From the NCBI GenBank assembly GCA_905221605.1, contig CAJNDS010002410.1:369552-433551 (forward strand): a stretch of 64,000 nt of DNA, read 5' to 3'. Shown in pieces: positions 20,295 to 29,269 of the stretch (its first letter is position 1; every line of letters begins with the position of its first letter). Both the position numbers and the translations under genes were made by a program. The notes under the pieces were generated by a model, which saw nothing but the letters and a program-made list of their open reading frames with translations, made no database searches and had not been told where the DNA came from. The stretch is from Symbiodinium natans (lineage: Eukaryota; Sar; Dinophyceae; Suessiales; Symbiodiniaceae).

Positions 20295-20937
20295 GTCAGT
20301 TTGCCGCGGAGGACTACGACACCGAGCAGAGGCCCCCTACATTCATTTCGGATGTTCGGATTCTGAATGGTGGGAGCGCTTTGGCTCGCGAGGTTCCTCT
20401 CGGGCTGAAGCAGGTTTTTCGGTTGAGGAGTGGTGGCAGGCCATACGCAAGGCCCGTCGTGCTCCGCACCGAGTGTTTGTGATTATGCACCTGTTCGGAG
20501 GGGAGCGTCGCTCGGGAGATATCCATTTCTTTGTCGAGAGCCTCGCCGAGGAAGCGGGACTCACAGTGCTTGTGGCTACAGTCGACCTAGCGACTGATCA
20601 TCGCTGGGATCTTGCACGGGAAGATACGCAGCATGAGCTCTTGGGGATGATGTCAGGTTTCGTTGATCTCCTGGTGCTGGGCCCACCTTGCTCCACAGTA
20701 TCTAGGGCCAGGCACGTCAGCAACAGTTTAGGAGTCAGGCCTGTTCGTTTCCGTGACTGTTTCTGGGGCAGGCCTGATTTGAGCCGGTTTCAGACTTACC
20801 CTCCAGGTATGTGCGGCTCATTGCGGAGTGCTTGATTGCAACATGCAAGGAGTGGCAGAGCTCCGGTGACGGGCCAACAGGCTTCTTTGCGAGGGGCCCT
20901 CGAGCGCCTTTGGCTCCCTGGTCGGTAAGTGCCTCAG
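20295..20937 (+). other. 643-bp cassette with methyltransferase-like domain inside the RT
   Basis: Bounded by direct repeats TGCCTCAG at 20287-20294 and 20930-20937. The inserted part begins GTCAGT and ends in CAG. Joining 20294 to 20938 keeps the RT frame exactly (…RIPAS-A-DRRGVKIL…). Inside, one frame reads FVDLLVLGPPCSTVSRARH, a Pro-Pro-Cys box like motif IV of cytosine methyltransferases, preceded by VLVATVDLATDHRWDLARED, which could be a Rossmann strand and acidic loop. A frame change follows near 20815. It is either an introner-like intron that picked up element sequence or a template-switch insertion. Confidence 0.7.
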
Positions 20938-21412
20938 CCGACCGTCGAGGAGTCAAGATTTTGAACGAAGCCGTTGAGGATCATGTTCGCGTGCTGCTCG
21001 GGGATGATCAAATAGGCCTCTACCTGCACGTGGATGACACGCTGCTCTTAGGTGTAGGAGAATGTGCCAGGTTGACGGGCCCGCTGATGGAAGAGATTGC
21101 TGACAACATGGAGGCTGCAGGTTTCCGAGTACCCGATCGCAGATCGGGAGATGAGATTGCAAAAGTGGTAGGCTACGAGATTGATGCGCAGAAGGGTGAG
21201 TTTTCACTGCCTCGGAAGAAGGCTCGCTTGCTGCAGGCTGCTCTTCTTGAGTTGGCAAGTGCCCGGTTCGTGTGTGTCGATTTGCTCAGGGCTCTGGTCG
21301 GGATCTGGAGTTTCGGTGCACAGCTTAAAAGAGAGCTCTATTCCATCCCATTTTCGGTTTACCACATGATCGACATTTGTGAGGGCCAGTTCGTGAGACT
21401 GTGGCCATCGGT

Positions 21413-21425
21413 GAGGCGAGAGCTC
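21413..21425. repeat. Target-site duplication of the LINE, left copy
   Basis: GAGGCGAGAGCTC, repeated at 26426-26438. Both copies lie where the host RT frame reads RREL. Confidence 0.85.
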
Positions 21426-21609
21426 ACTTTTTTTTCACTTCAGCTCGCAGCAGAGGGTCGTCCGCTTAGCGAAGGGCACACGGTTTCGTGCGGCAGCTGG
21501 GCTGCGTGACTTATTGTCACCCGTCCTACTTAGTCGCTCCTAAGAGCCCATGATGCACTAAGCCAAACTGTTTGCAAAGGCGAAACGCACCAAAACTGAA
21601 AAGACTGTG

Positions 21610-22376
21610 CTACTGTACCGGACGCAAGAACAGAACGTAAGCATTCCTAAGCAAAGTATCCGCATCTCTAGCTATGGGGGGCCTGGCAACATCACCATCA
21701 TCTGTCCACCACATCCGGCCAGAGTCTTCTACCAAGAGCGCCCGGTAGTGGCCACTACGCGGAGTGCTACCAAGGTGAACTATAGCGGCACTAAGTCTGT
21801 ACTCTCTACGGCTCAGGGAACCTTCAACTCAACATGGGAGGTGAACACGAAGGGGAAGCGACACTGCCACGTGGAGCTTTCTCACTACGCGTCCCTCAGT
21901 GCAGAAACGGTTCAGCTGCAGAGCCACACAGGTTGTGCCTGCAGCAAAGGCAGGACAAGCAGGGCTGTTGTGCCACTGATCTATGACGCCTTGCAGTGGG
22001 TAGATCCCTCTCACAACAGGGAGACTGCGGACGTCGCAGCTTAATGTGACAGGGCACACACTTCCACAGTCCCGCAAGCAGCCCCCTGAAAGAACTGCCC
22101 AGGCTCCTTGAAAATGACGCAAGTCTGCTGCCTGGAACAGGTGGCTGAGGAAATCTGCAGCGTCTTGTTGACGCCCACTGTGAGGCCAAAACCTCAGGCA
22201 CCGCCGCCAGAGCGGCCTACTCCAAATGTGAACCGGAGCGCACGAGCTGAGACAGTTGCTGAGATCTGCATGAAGCTGCTCCCTCATGCTGTCCTGAGAT
22301 GGCTGAAAAAGGGCAGATGTCCACGCGCAGGCCAACAGAGTGGAGTTGGCGTAGCACTCATTATCCCTGTTTAGGA
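21610..22376 (-). pseudogene. Ubiquitin-specific protease (USP/UCH)-like domain of the LINE polyprotein
   Basis: A cysteine-protease domain of peptidase family C19 fused to the C-terminus of the LINE protein. The Cys box reads LNRDNECYANSTLLACAW, with the nucleophile Cys codon at 22354-22356. The QQDAADFL box follows 60-odd residues later and LQLNRFC matches the usual L-x-x-L-x-R-F strand. After an in-frame TGA at 21829-21831 the same frame goes on with YRLSAAIVHLGS, SGHYRALLVED, MWWTDDGDVA and NAYVLFLR, the standard His box with Trp and Asp. It stops at 21610-21612. The Gly-Asn-Thr-Cys of most USPs is Asp-Asn-Glu-Cys here. The single stop makes this copy a pseudogene unless read through. The natural role would be removing ubiquitin, perhaps to stabilise the retroelement particle (inference). 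Confidence 0.82.
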
Positions 22377-22379
22377 GCA

Positions 22380-23444
22380 CTATACGTCTGAACTGGAGAC
22401 AAGTGACAGCTGTCGCAGATCCTGCGTGACTGACTGGGCCAGCTGGGACCGAGAGCGGCGCTCTTTGCGGAGAGTTGTGGCGACTAACATCAGTGCTGCA
22501 TTGCCCGACAGTGTGTCTATGATGCTCCACATCCTGAACGACTTTGGCTCTCTGAGCCCCAGCACCAGCGCAAAGGTCACTGTGGGCCCTGACATCTCCG
22601 GCAGTAGCTTCCGTGTGGAGTGGTAGTTCACCAGCACACCGTCCACTGTGCTGAGAACTATGGCCTCCTCCAGAAGTCCAATCACCTCTCGCAGGGAGAG
22701 CGGGGCCTTCGTGTCCACATCTTCCAAGGCGCGAAGGCGCTTGTACTTGAGGATGTCTGGCTCGGTCAGGGCCTGGAGACGAACCGCCTCCTGACGGCTG
22801 GCTGGGTCTGTGATGAGAGCCTCTAGCCTGGTCTTGAGCTCGGACGCCCACGTCTGAAAGAGGATTGTTCGCAGAGGAAGCTTGATGGACTCCGGGGACT
22901 CCTCCTTCATATTGTGCCATTGCTCGGCCACTTTGGCCTGCGCTGCAATTGTGCTGAGAGGCGGGGCCGTGCCTTCGAACATCACCCACGACGTGCTCTG
23001 CGCCAGACCCGTCAAGAAGTCCTCGTGCCGGAGGACCAGCTGTACTACTTTGCCGACAAGCGCCGCTGAGGCCGGTTTGGAAGAGGGTTGACTGCCTGAG
23101 GTTCCTGCAGGAAAGGGTTGCAGCTTGGCCGGACGTGCGCTGGGCCCTTTCCCACGGTCTGGCCCCTTCCCGTTGGGGCGGGTGTACTTCGAGGGCTGGC
23201 CGTGCTCGCGCGCAGTCGTGGGGGCGGTCGACGGGAGGGCCGTCAGTGAAACCTCCGGGGTCGGAGGAGCTGCTGGGAGTCCTGAGCTGGTAGATCTCGT
23301 GGGCTGAAACGCCCCGAAGTTGGCCCCCTGAAGCGCCATTGTCTGGAGGTGTTGGAGCTCTGCTGCAGCCTCCAAGAGGTCGTCTCGTGAAACTCCTTCG
23401 AGGTCCATCTGGCAGAGCCTGAGGATGGTGCAACAGGACAGCAA
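22380..23444 (-). pseudogene. Middle region of the LINE protein, in a shifted frame
   Basis: About 350 residues between the zinc fingers and the USP domain. This frame has coherent helices (MDLEGVSRDDLLEAAAEL, LPLRTILFQTWASELKTRL, LSLREVIGLLEEAIVLSTV), a Pro/Ser/Thr-rich linker (about residues 55-125) and a basic end (ATTLRKERRSRSQLAQSV). The frame that carries the fingers and the protease is also open here, but reads as low-complexity Gly/Gln/His/Ala-rich sequence, so it is the shadow. No known domain recognised. Frame changes on both sides are likely decay; programmed shifts cannot be excluded. Confidence 0.65.
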
Positions 23445-26423
23445 GCTTCGAGAAAACTATCATGGGACAGACTGCGGCATGCTTTGTCTGGTGGCACCTG
23501 AAGCGAAGCTCGCAGTACCGGCACGGTGAGCACAGGGCCAGACCTCTACGATGGCTCTTGGTGTGGCTGCGGGCAGTGTTCAGCAGAGGAAGAGCCCATC
23601 CATGAAAAGCTTTCAGGTGTTGAGTGAGACCTCTGGCCCGCACGAGACCCTGATTGCAGATCGGACAAAACCGATAGCACTTGTCCCTAGCAGTCCGCAA
23701 GTGTTTGGCCACTTTTTCCCACCCACAGGCGGTGAGAGGAGTCACAGCGCCATCCCAATAGACCCCTAGCTCGTTAAGAGGCAGGGGAGCATCTGCCTGA
23801 TCGGCAGCATTAGGAAACAAGACAGAGCAGGCCTTTGAGAAGATATGCACTTTCAAGTCATCCCACGTGTTACACACTCTCTGACAGTGCCTACATACAC
23901 AGAGACCTTGCTGCGAGTGCAGCCACACAAACCTTGTCTGCGGGTCTGCGGACTGCAGTGCTTCAGGCAGGCCCTGACTCAGGAGAGCAGCTTGGGCATG
24001 CACCTGCACACTTCGGCGGGCTTGCGCAGGCTTGCAGCCATCTGTTCTGGCGGCAGAGGCTGGGGGCGGGTGTTCAGGAAGACCCTTTTCAGCAGGTGTG
24101 GTGTTTTCTGCGCTATTCAGGCTTTTGACCTCCCGTTTGTGCGCATGAGCAGCATGAAGTCTGAGAGCTCCGAGGGAGTCAAAGTGTCTACTGCATACCT
24201 GGCAGACTAGGTGTCTGTAGGAGTGCACGTTTCTGGCGTCGCGCTGGTCACGAACGCGCTGCGCAACGACTGCCTGTGGAGTGTGATTGACAAGAGTGTG
24301 AGGGTGGGGGCCTGCGGCTAAGCCCGTGCAAGTCTCTGCTGCAAAGGTGTGGTTCAAGCAAAGAAGCCAAGGAGCTACCTCTTTCAGCCCTGTCAGGAGA
24401 GCCGGCCTTTGCTGCAAAGCGTGGTATTGTTCGCACAGAGTGCTCCAGGGATCCCGCACCTGAAGTCGCTGGAGTATGTCTTGAGTTGTCACATGCCAGA
24501 GATGCGCAGGTGATCTGGCAATGAGGCGCAATTGACGATGCACAGCATGTCGAATCATGCTGGGGCCCTGGGCTGGCAAGCCCACGCTGTGCAGAGAGTA
24601 CCTGAGGACACTGAAAACACAGGCTTGCCACAGTCTGACGCGAGTTGATAAGCTCAGCGATCTATGTATCAGGATGTGGTGCAGTCTCCAAAAGCAGCCC
24701 CAAGCGGTATTCAATCTATGTTTGAGATTGAGCAACTCAAAGCCCCGGTACGACACCTTGGCTCCTAGGTACTTGTGCGAAGAGACGATTTTAAAGGCCA
24801 GTTTGTCCCTACCCACAGGGATTTGCAGATGTGGGACGTTGTCGATTTGGGCCTTATATTTGCTCAGCAAGGAAGGGGAGCTCGTGCCTGCGATAGCCAA
24901 CAGAACGACTGTCTTTTCCATACTAAGCTGAAGCCCGACCTGTTGGAGGGTGTGCACTAGGACTCCAATGGCCCGAATGGCTTTCTTGAAGGCCTCAGGA
25001 CTCTTGAAGACCCAACTCCCAAACACATCATCTGCAAACATGTTGGTGAGGCCCTCAGATAAACCCTGGTTTTTGAGAGCTGTGAGGTAGAGTCGGTAAA
25101 ATCTACCTGTAGCTAAAGACCAGAGCAATGGCGACAAGGAGCACCCCTGGCGCACGCCAGTGCCGAGGAATATTTGCGCAGAATCGCGGTGGGAGCCAAC
25201 ACAGAGGCAGGCCTGACTGTGCAAATGCAAAATTAGGTCGATTTCAGTGTGCTCAAATTCTGCGTCTCTCATCGCCTCAGCTAGAAATGCATGGCTCAGG
25301 CTGTCAAAGGCCTTTTTGACATCCAGACTGATGGAAACGCCGCCTATTACCTGGTGCCTCTCGCATCCCTGGAAACGCTGTGGCAACGATCGAGTTTGAC
25401 TGGCAAGCAGCTCTCTAACTTGATGCATGTGCGCGCACACAGCAGTGAGAGCGTCCGAAGTCGATCGCCCCTGAAGGTACGCCCATTGAGGTACATGTGT
25501 GAGGTATGCTAGCACCTTATCCTGCACTTTGTCAGCTATCATAGTAGCAAGCAACTTGTTGGCGGGATGCAACAGTGCTATGGGTCTCAAGTTTTTGGGC
25601 TCTTTGACTAGCTGAACTTTAGGTATAAGATGCAGTTGCACGCGGTGCCAGCTGGCCTCCAAGGCTGAGGCAGTGACATTCATGGCCGGCAGCAGGGCCC
25701 TCACCACCTGTGTTGGAGCAAGTTTCCACAGTCTTGCAGGAACAAAACCGGCGGGGAGGGCTTTACCTGCACCTAGCTTGTTGAGCGCCTGTATTAAGTC
25801 TGCCTCTTCAAACTTCATGCCCGTGAACGGTGGCTCCCGTGGGGCAGCAGTGGTGTCGGTACTATGATACACCGTACGTAGGTAGGCAGCTATGTGTTCC
25901 GATTCTTCGGCTCCCGCTAGAAGCCTGCCGTCTTTGTCGCGCAGCTGCACGCGCATGGTGCGGGATTTCGGAGCAAGCCGTCTCACAACACTGAAGATGG
26001 CGGACGGGTGTCTGGATGACTCCGCTTCTTGAAGGAGCGCACTCACCCTCTCTCGTTTCTTGTCTTTGCAGGCCTGCCGAAGCAGGCGTTGGACCCTGCG
26101 GGCCGCCTGGAGCCAACCTCGAAGGACTGAGAAAGTCCGAGGGGGCAGTTGCGCACGCTGCCGTCTCAACTCCCAAAGCCGTCGAACGAGACCTACCGCC
26201 CTATGTTCTGGAGCCCTTGTCGAAGGTGGTCTAGGGGGGCAAACATTTTGCCAGGCTTGATGGAGCACCTTGTTGAGAGCAGCAGCTGGGTCCCCAACCA
26301 AGCAGGGCGGCATGAGAGCGCCAGCTTGACGACTGAAGCGATCAGCGAGCTTGGTGTCCTCCTGCAAACTCAGGGCCACAACTTTAGCAGTGAGGGTGGT
26401 ACGTTTTGGCTTGCTCTGCCGGG
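23430..26423 (-). pseudogene. LINE reverse transcriptase with four C2H2 zinc fingers
   Basis: Open from the 5' edge of the insertion. Residues are numbered from a GTG at 26379. RT blocks are LRPIALLHPANKLLATMIAD (265-283), ISLDVKKAFDSLSHAFLAEA (350-369), GVRQGCSLSPLLW (408-420) and MFADDVFGSW (447-456, catalytic Asp pair near 25040). Four Cys/His fingers follow: CQVCSRHF (726), CRHCQRVC (829), CPICNQGL (905) and CRYCELRF (953). The endonuclease expected at the N-terminus is missing. It would synthesise cDNA at a nicked target. The fingers probably bind nucleic acid. Confidence 0.88.
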
Positions 26424-26425
26424 GC

Positions 26426-26438
26426 GAGGCGAGAGCTC
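26426..26438. repeat. Target-site duplication of the LINE, right copy
   Basis: GAGGCGAGAGCTC, identical to 21413-21425. Confidence 0.85.
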
Positions 26439-27047
26439 GTTGCCATGTCCAGGGCAGTGGACTTTATGGTGTTGCCGGCATCGGACCCAGTCAGCAGAGT
26501 GGTGTTCGCGACGGATGCCATGGGGGCTGATGATGTCGACTGCGGGGGTTTTGGAATTTGCATGGCTCAGGCTACTTCGGAGGAGTTCGCAGCCCTGATG
26601 TGGGCCGGTGAAGCGCCGGGTTTTGCCATCTCCGAACAAGACCGAGGGTTGAGGGGCTTACGTAGTCCTGCAAACATGGTCAGGTTTACTCGCCCCTTTT
26701 CGAGGTTGCCTCGGACTTTGTTTGAAGAGAGTAGATGGACAGAGTTGCAAGCGGGCCGCTGGCAGACGGCCGACCACATCACCATAGGTGAAGCCAGGGC
26801 TGTCACAAAGTGCTTGGAACTGGTTTGTCAGTGGCCTTCTGCGCATGATCACGTTTTCTTTGCCTTGCAAGACAACCGTCCGTGCGCGAGTGCAATGACC
26901 AAAGGGAGGTCGTCTTCATGGGGTTTGAATTTTTTCTTGAGGCGAAGGGCAGCACTTGGCATCGCATGTGGACTGCGCTTCATTTTCTCATGGTGCCAGT
27001 CTGCGCTCATGCCGGCTGATCGGGCTTCAAGACGCCGGGGGGAGTAG
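26439..27047 (+). CDS. RNase H domain of the YR retroelement
   Basis: Removes RNA from RNA-DNA hybrids during copying of the element. Visible motifs are VVFATDAMGADDVDCGGFG (first Asp), TIGEARAVTKCLEL (Glu), FALQDNRPCASAM (Asp) and WCQSALMPADRASRR, the closing Trp-x-x-Ser...Pro-Ala-Asp-x-x-Ser box found in DIRS-group RNase H. The domain begins right after the LINE target-site duplication, where RREL of the RT continues into VAMSRAVDFM. Stop at 27047, 36 bp before the recombinase ATG. In the uninterrupted element RT and RNase H form one polyprotein. Confidence 0.78.
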   Translation, partial: VAMSRAVDFMVLPASDPVSRVVFATDAMGADDVDCGGFGICMAQATSEEFAALMWAGEAPGFAISEQDRGLRGLRSPANMVRFTRPFSRLPRTLFEESRWTELQAGRWQTADHITIGEARAVTKCLELVCQWPSAHDHVFFALQDNRPCASAMTKGRSSSWGLNFFLRRRAALGIACGLRFIFSWCQSALMPADRASRRRGE

Positions 27048-27082
27048 CTGCTGCGACCAGGGCCCGGGGAAGGGCTCAGGGT

Positions 27083-28010
27083 ATGCGCCACTTCCGGCCA
27101 CAGAGGCTCGACCCGCTTCATGTGAACTCCGTCTTGACTGACACTTACGAGCGCTACCAAAGGGCGGTCGAGAAATTTGAGATTTTCCTGCTTCTGAACG
27201 ACGCGGTTCCTTCTTCAGCTGCTGAGCTTGACGAGTGGCTCGTCCTTTTCCGCCGGGAGGCCTCCTTGACACGTTCTCAGTTCGAGGTCACCTTGGCGGG
27301 CATCCAGTTTGTGGCTCCGCGCTTAAAGGGAAAGTTGCCCCTTGCAAAGAAAGTGGTCAAAGGACTGACGATCGAGTACCCCGCCAAACATGCTTTCCCG
27401 ATGTTGTCTCGCTCGGCTAGGTTCATTGCAAGTAAGATGGCAGCTGGAAGGGAGCATCGTTTGGGTGTGTGTATGCTATTGCAACAGGCGACAGGGCTTC
27501 GGCCTTCTGAAATGCTGGGTCTGCGCGAGCATGACATTATTAGACCCAGTGAGTTCGTGCCTCGCTATGTCCTTCGCCTTGGCACCAACGTGGGCACCAA
27601 GGTGGGGAGGGAACAGACCGCGTTCTTTGACCCCGAACAGGACCCGGTGCTCGCAATGCTTTTGTTTAGGCTGCTGCGCTCGACGCCGGAACAGGGGCAG
27701 CTGGCTGCTTGCGGTTATGATCATTATCGGAGGGTGCTCGCTCGTCACAGTGCTTGTTTGGGAGTGCTTTATTCCCCTCATTCCTGCAGGGCCGGCTTCG
27801 CAACAGAGGCCATCATCAAAGGCGAGGCGCCCACTCTCGTGCAGAGGCGCGGCCGGTGGGCTTCGGAAGCGAGTTTCCTTGTGTACATTGACGTGGCAAC
27901 TGCTTTGCAAGTGGAGGCTGAGTTTCGCAGCCGTGCTTTGGATTCGGAGATTGACGCAGCCTCCCGGAACTTGTTGGCCTACTTTCCAAAGGGCTGCTTC
28001 GCGGTGGCAG
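27083..28010 (+). CDS. Tyrosine recombinase of the plus-strand YR retroelement
   Basis: ATG at 27083. Integrase-type recombinase replacing the DDE integrase of other retroelements. Counting from the ATG: Arg140 in TGLRPSEMLGL, His233 and Arg236 in SPHSCRAGFATEA, a Trp at 259 in RRGRWASEASFLV where many members have His, and Tyr269 in VYIDVA. An N-terminal helical SAM-like part covers about residues 15-110. The frame stays open to 29254, but after about residue 305 its composition turns low complexity, and better coding lies in the +2 frame from 28014, so the recombinase likely ends near 28010. It differs clearly from the recombinase at 207-1673 (HxxR rather than HxxK). Confidence 0.85.
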
Positions 28011-28013
28011 CCG

Positions 28014-28472
28014 ATGGGACTCCCAGACACCGTGGCGATCGTCGATGCTTCGGAGGAAGAGGATTCGGAGTACAGGCCGAACTCGCCTGTGCCAACGGTG
28101 AGGCACCGGAGCGTGCGCACCATGACGCCGCCGCCCCGAGTGCTTCCGGCCCGCCGAGACGGTCGTCGGCCCAGACTCGACGGCGCCTCGGTTCTCACTC
28201 CCGAGGTGCGCGCTCAGCTACAGGGACGTGGTTTGGTGGCTGGTGCACGACGCAAACCGGTGTCGTGGTTCTGCTGGGCGTGGCGTTCCTGCAGCAAGGG
28301 ACTGGCGCGTCTTCGCATGTTGGTCCTTTGGGGAAGCTTGGCCTACGTCCTCGCGGCCGGGCCAATGCGAGAGCTTTTGCTACCAGTACAGAGTCTACTG
28401 GCGTCAACGGCGCAGGCTGCGGCTGGGGCACTCTCGTCCATCCTGGATGGTGGGATTCGGTTAACACTTTGA
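28014..28472 (+). CDS. Membrane-associated protein downstream of the recombinase, N-terminal part
   Basis: ATG at 28014 overlaps the recombinase frame in another phase. An acidic start (VAIVDASEEEDSEYRP) leads to a basic Pro/Arg-rich part and then a hydrophobic stretch (WFCWAWRS, then LRMLVLWGSLAYVLAAGPM and an Ala/Leu helix). It stops at 28472, but the sequence seems to go on in the other frame from about 28462, so one frame change joins the two parts. An extra membrane protein is not part of the usual DIRS or Ngaro set. Function unknown. Confidence 0.45.
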   Translation: MGLPDTVAIVDASEEEDSEYRPNSPVPTVRHRSVRTMTPPPRVLPARRDGRRPRLDGASVLTPEVRAQLQGRGLVAGARRKPVSWFCWAWRSCSKGLARLRMLVLWGSLAYVLAAGPMRELLLPVQSLLASTAQAAAGALSSILDGGIRLTL

Positions 28473-29254
28473 GCGTGGCGCAGGCTGCTTGGGTTGGTGT
28501 GGACCTTGTCGGCATGAACGCCACCCAGGTGGTTGGGCGAGTGCTGGGCGAGACATCTGAAACCATCGAGCTTTGGCTTTTCTCTGCGCAGGGCCGTGAG
28601 GTGCTTCGGGATCCTTCACACGAAGCTCTTGTTTTTTGGCGAGGTCTCCTGCAGTCGCAAACCTTTCTCCTCCCGGTGGTCGCGGCCGAAACCGAAGCTT
28701 TAGTAGCTTCGGGTGACTACTGGGCGGCCTCGGCGGTTGTTTCCTTCGCCTCGAGCGGCCTCGTCGTCTTCGAGTTTCGGATGCTTCGCATGCATTTCTC
28801 GCCGCGCTGGGCTAACCCCGTGTGGCAGTTCGGTGGCTGGAGTGCGGAGGATGAGTATGACCAGATTCTCCGTATTGCTCGCGATTTTGCCTCCACGGTG
28901 CCGACTGCCAACCACACATGGGATCATGTTCTGGCCCCCCCGCCCTCCTCTGCTCGCTGGCCTGTTGTCGCCGGCTTCCTTCGCCGCTCGGGCGCGTTGC
29001 TATGGGCCCCCTTTCGGGCTTGCTGGCGCTTCGGAGCTTCCATGTGGGAGTATGGGACCATGCATCCGCTGGCGTTCGCTGGCCTGTTGCTGGTGGCCAC
29101 AGGCTACTGCATATGGGCGTGGCGCTTCAAGACCTTGGCGAGTCTACCAACCGGTGGGCATGTCAAATGGGCCAGTTTGGTGGAGCTCATGTTGCTTATG
29201 CGAGGCTGGCTCTTGGTGGGAGCTGGCGCTCTAGCACAGCAACTTCGCTATTGA
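28462..29254 (+). CDS. Membrane-associated protein, C-terminal part
   Basis: This part begins at NTLSVAQAAWVGVDLVGMN and runs about 265 residues to the stop at 29254. It includes a globular-looking stretch (IELWLFSAQGREVLRDPSHE), a hydrophobic strand region (AASAVVSFASSGLVVFEFRM) and two likely membrane segments near the end (HPLAFAGLLLVATGYCIWAW and LMLLMRGWLLVGAGALA). No known family recognised. An envelope-like or host-derived membrane protein is possible. Confidence 0.45.
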
Positions 29255-29269
29255 GTCCAGAGGGGGTGT

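Larger units (their letters stand above)
19930..21425 (+). pseudogene. Reverse transcriptase of a YR (DIRS/Ngaro-class) retroelement, interrupted
   Basis: RT pieces in order are VPKKDGARSR near 19970, CDQSNAFTSVLVPKWM at 20021, YMRLPMGCSHSVHI at about 20180, and after the inserted cassette DDQIGLYLHVDDTLLLG with the catalytic Asp pair, followed by a thumb-like region (LVGIWSFGAQLKRELYSI). The LPMG(W/C)S box before the VDD motif is typical of DIRS-group RTs. A small frame change lies near 19985. The gene is cut by the 643-bp cassette (20295-20937) and again at 21425 by the LINE. RNase H resumes at 26439. It would copy element RNA into DNA, but this copy is inactive as it stands. Confidence 0.75.
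21426..26425 (-). mobile_element. 5'-truncated LINE with RT, zinc fingers and USP domain, inserted in the YR element
   Basis: A 5.0-kb minus-strand non-LTR retrotransposon between 13-bp target-site duplications. The 3' end lies at 21426 and shows a short A run (T run at about 21428-21435 on the plus strand). The frame enters from the very 5' end without an endonuclease domain, the usual outcome of incomplete reverse transcription. It inserted between RT and RNase H of the plus-strand YR element. Coding is broken by two frame changes (near 23430 and 22390) and one TGA (21829-21831). Confidence 0.88.

Noticed and set aside
21607-22044. Plus-strand frame of 145 codons
   Set aside because: It lies opposite the USP domain, whose motifs prove the minus strand is coding.
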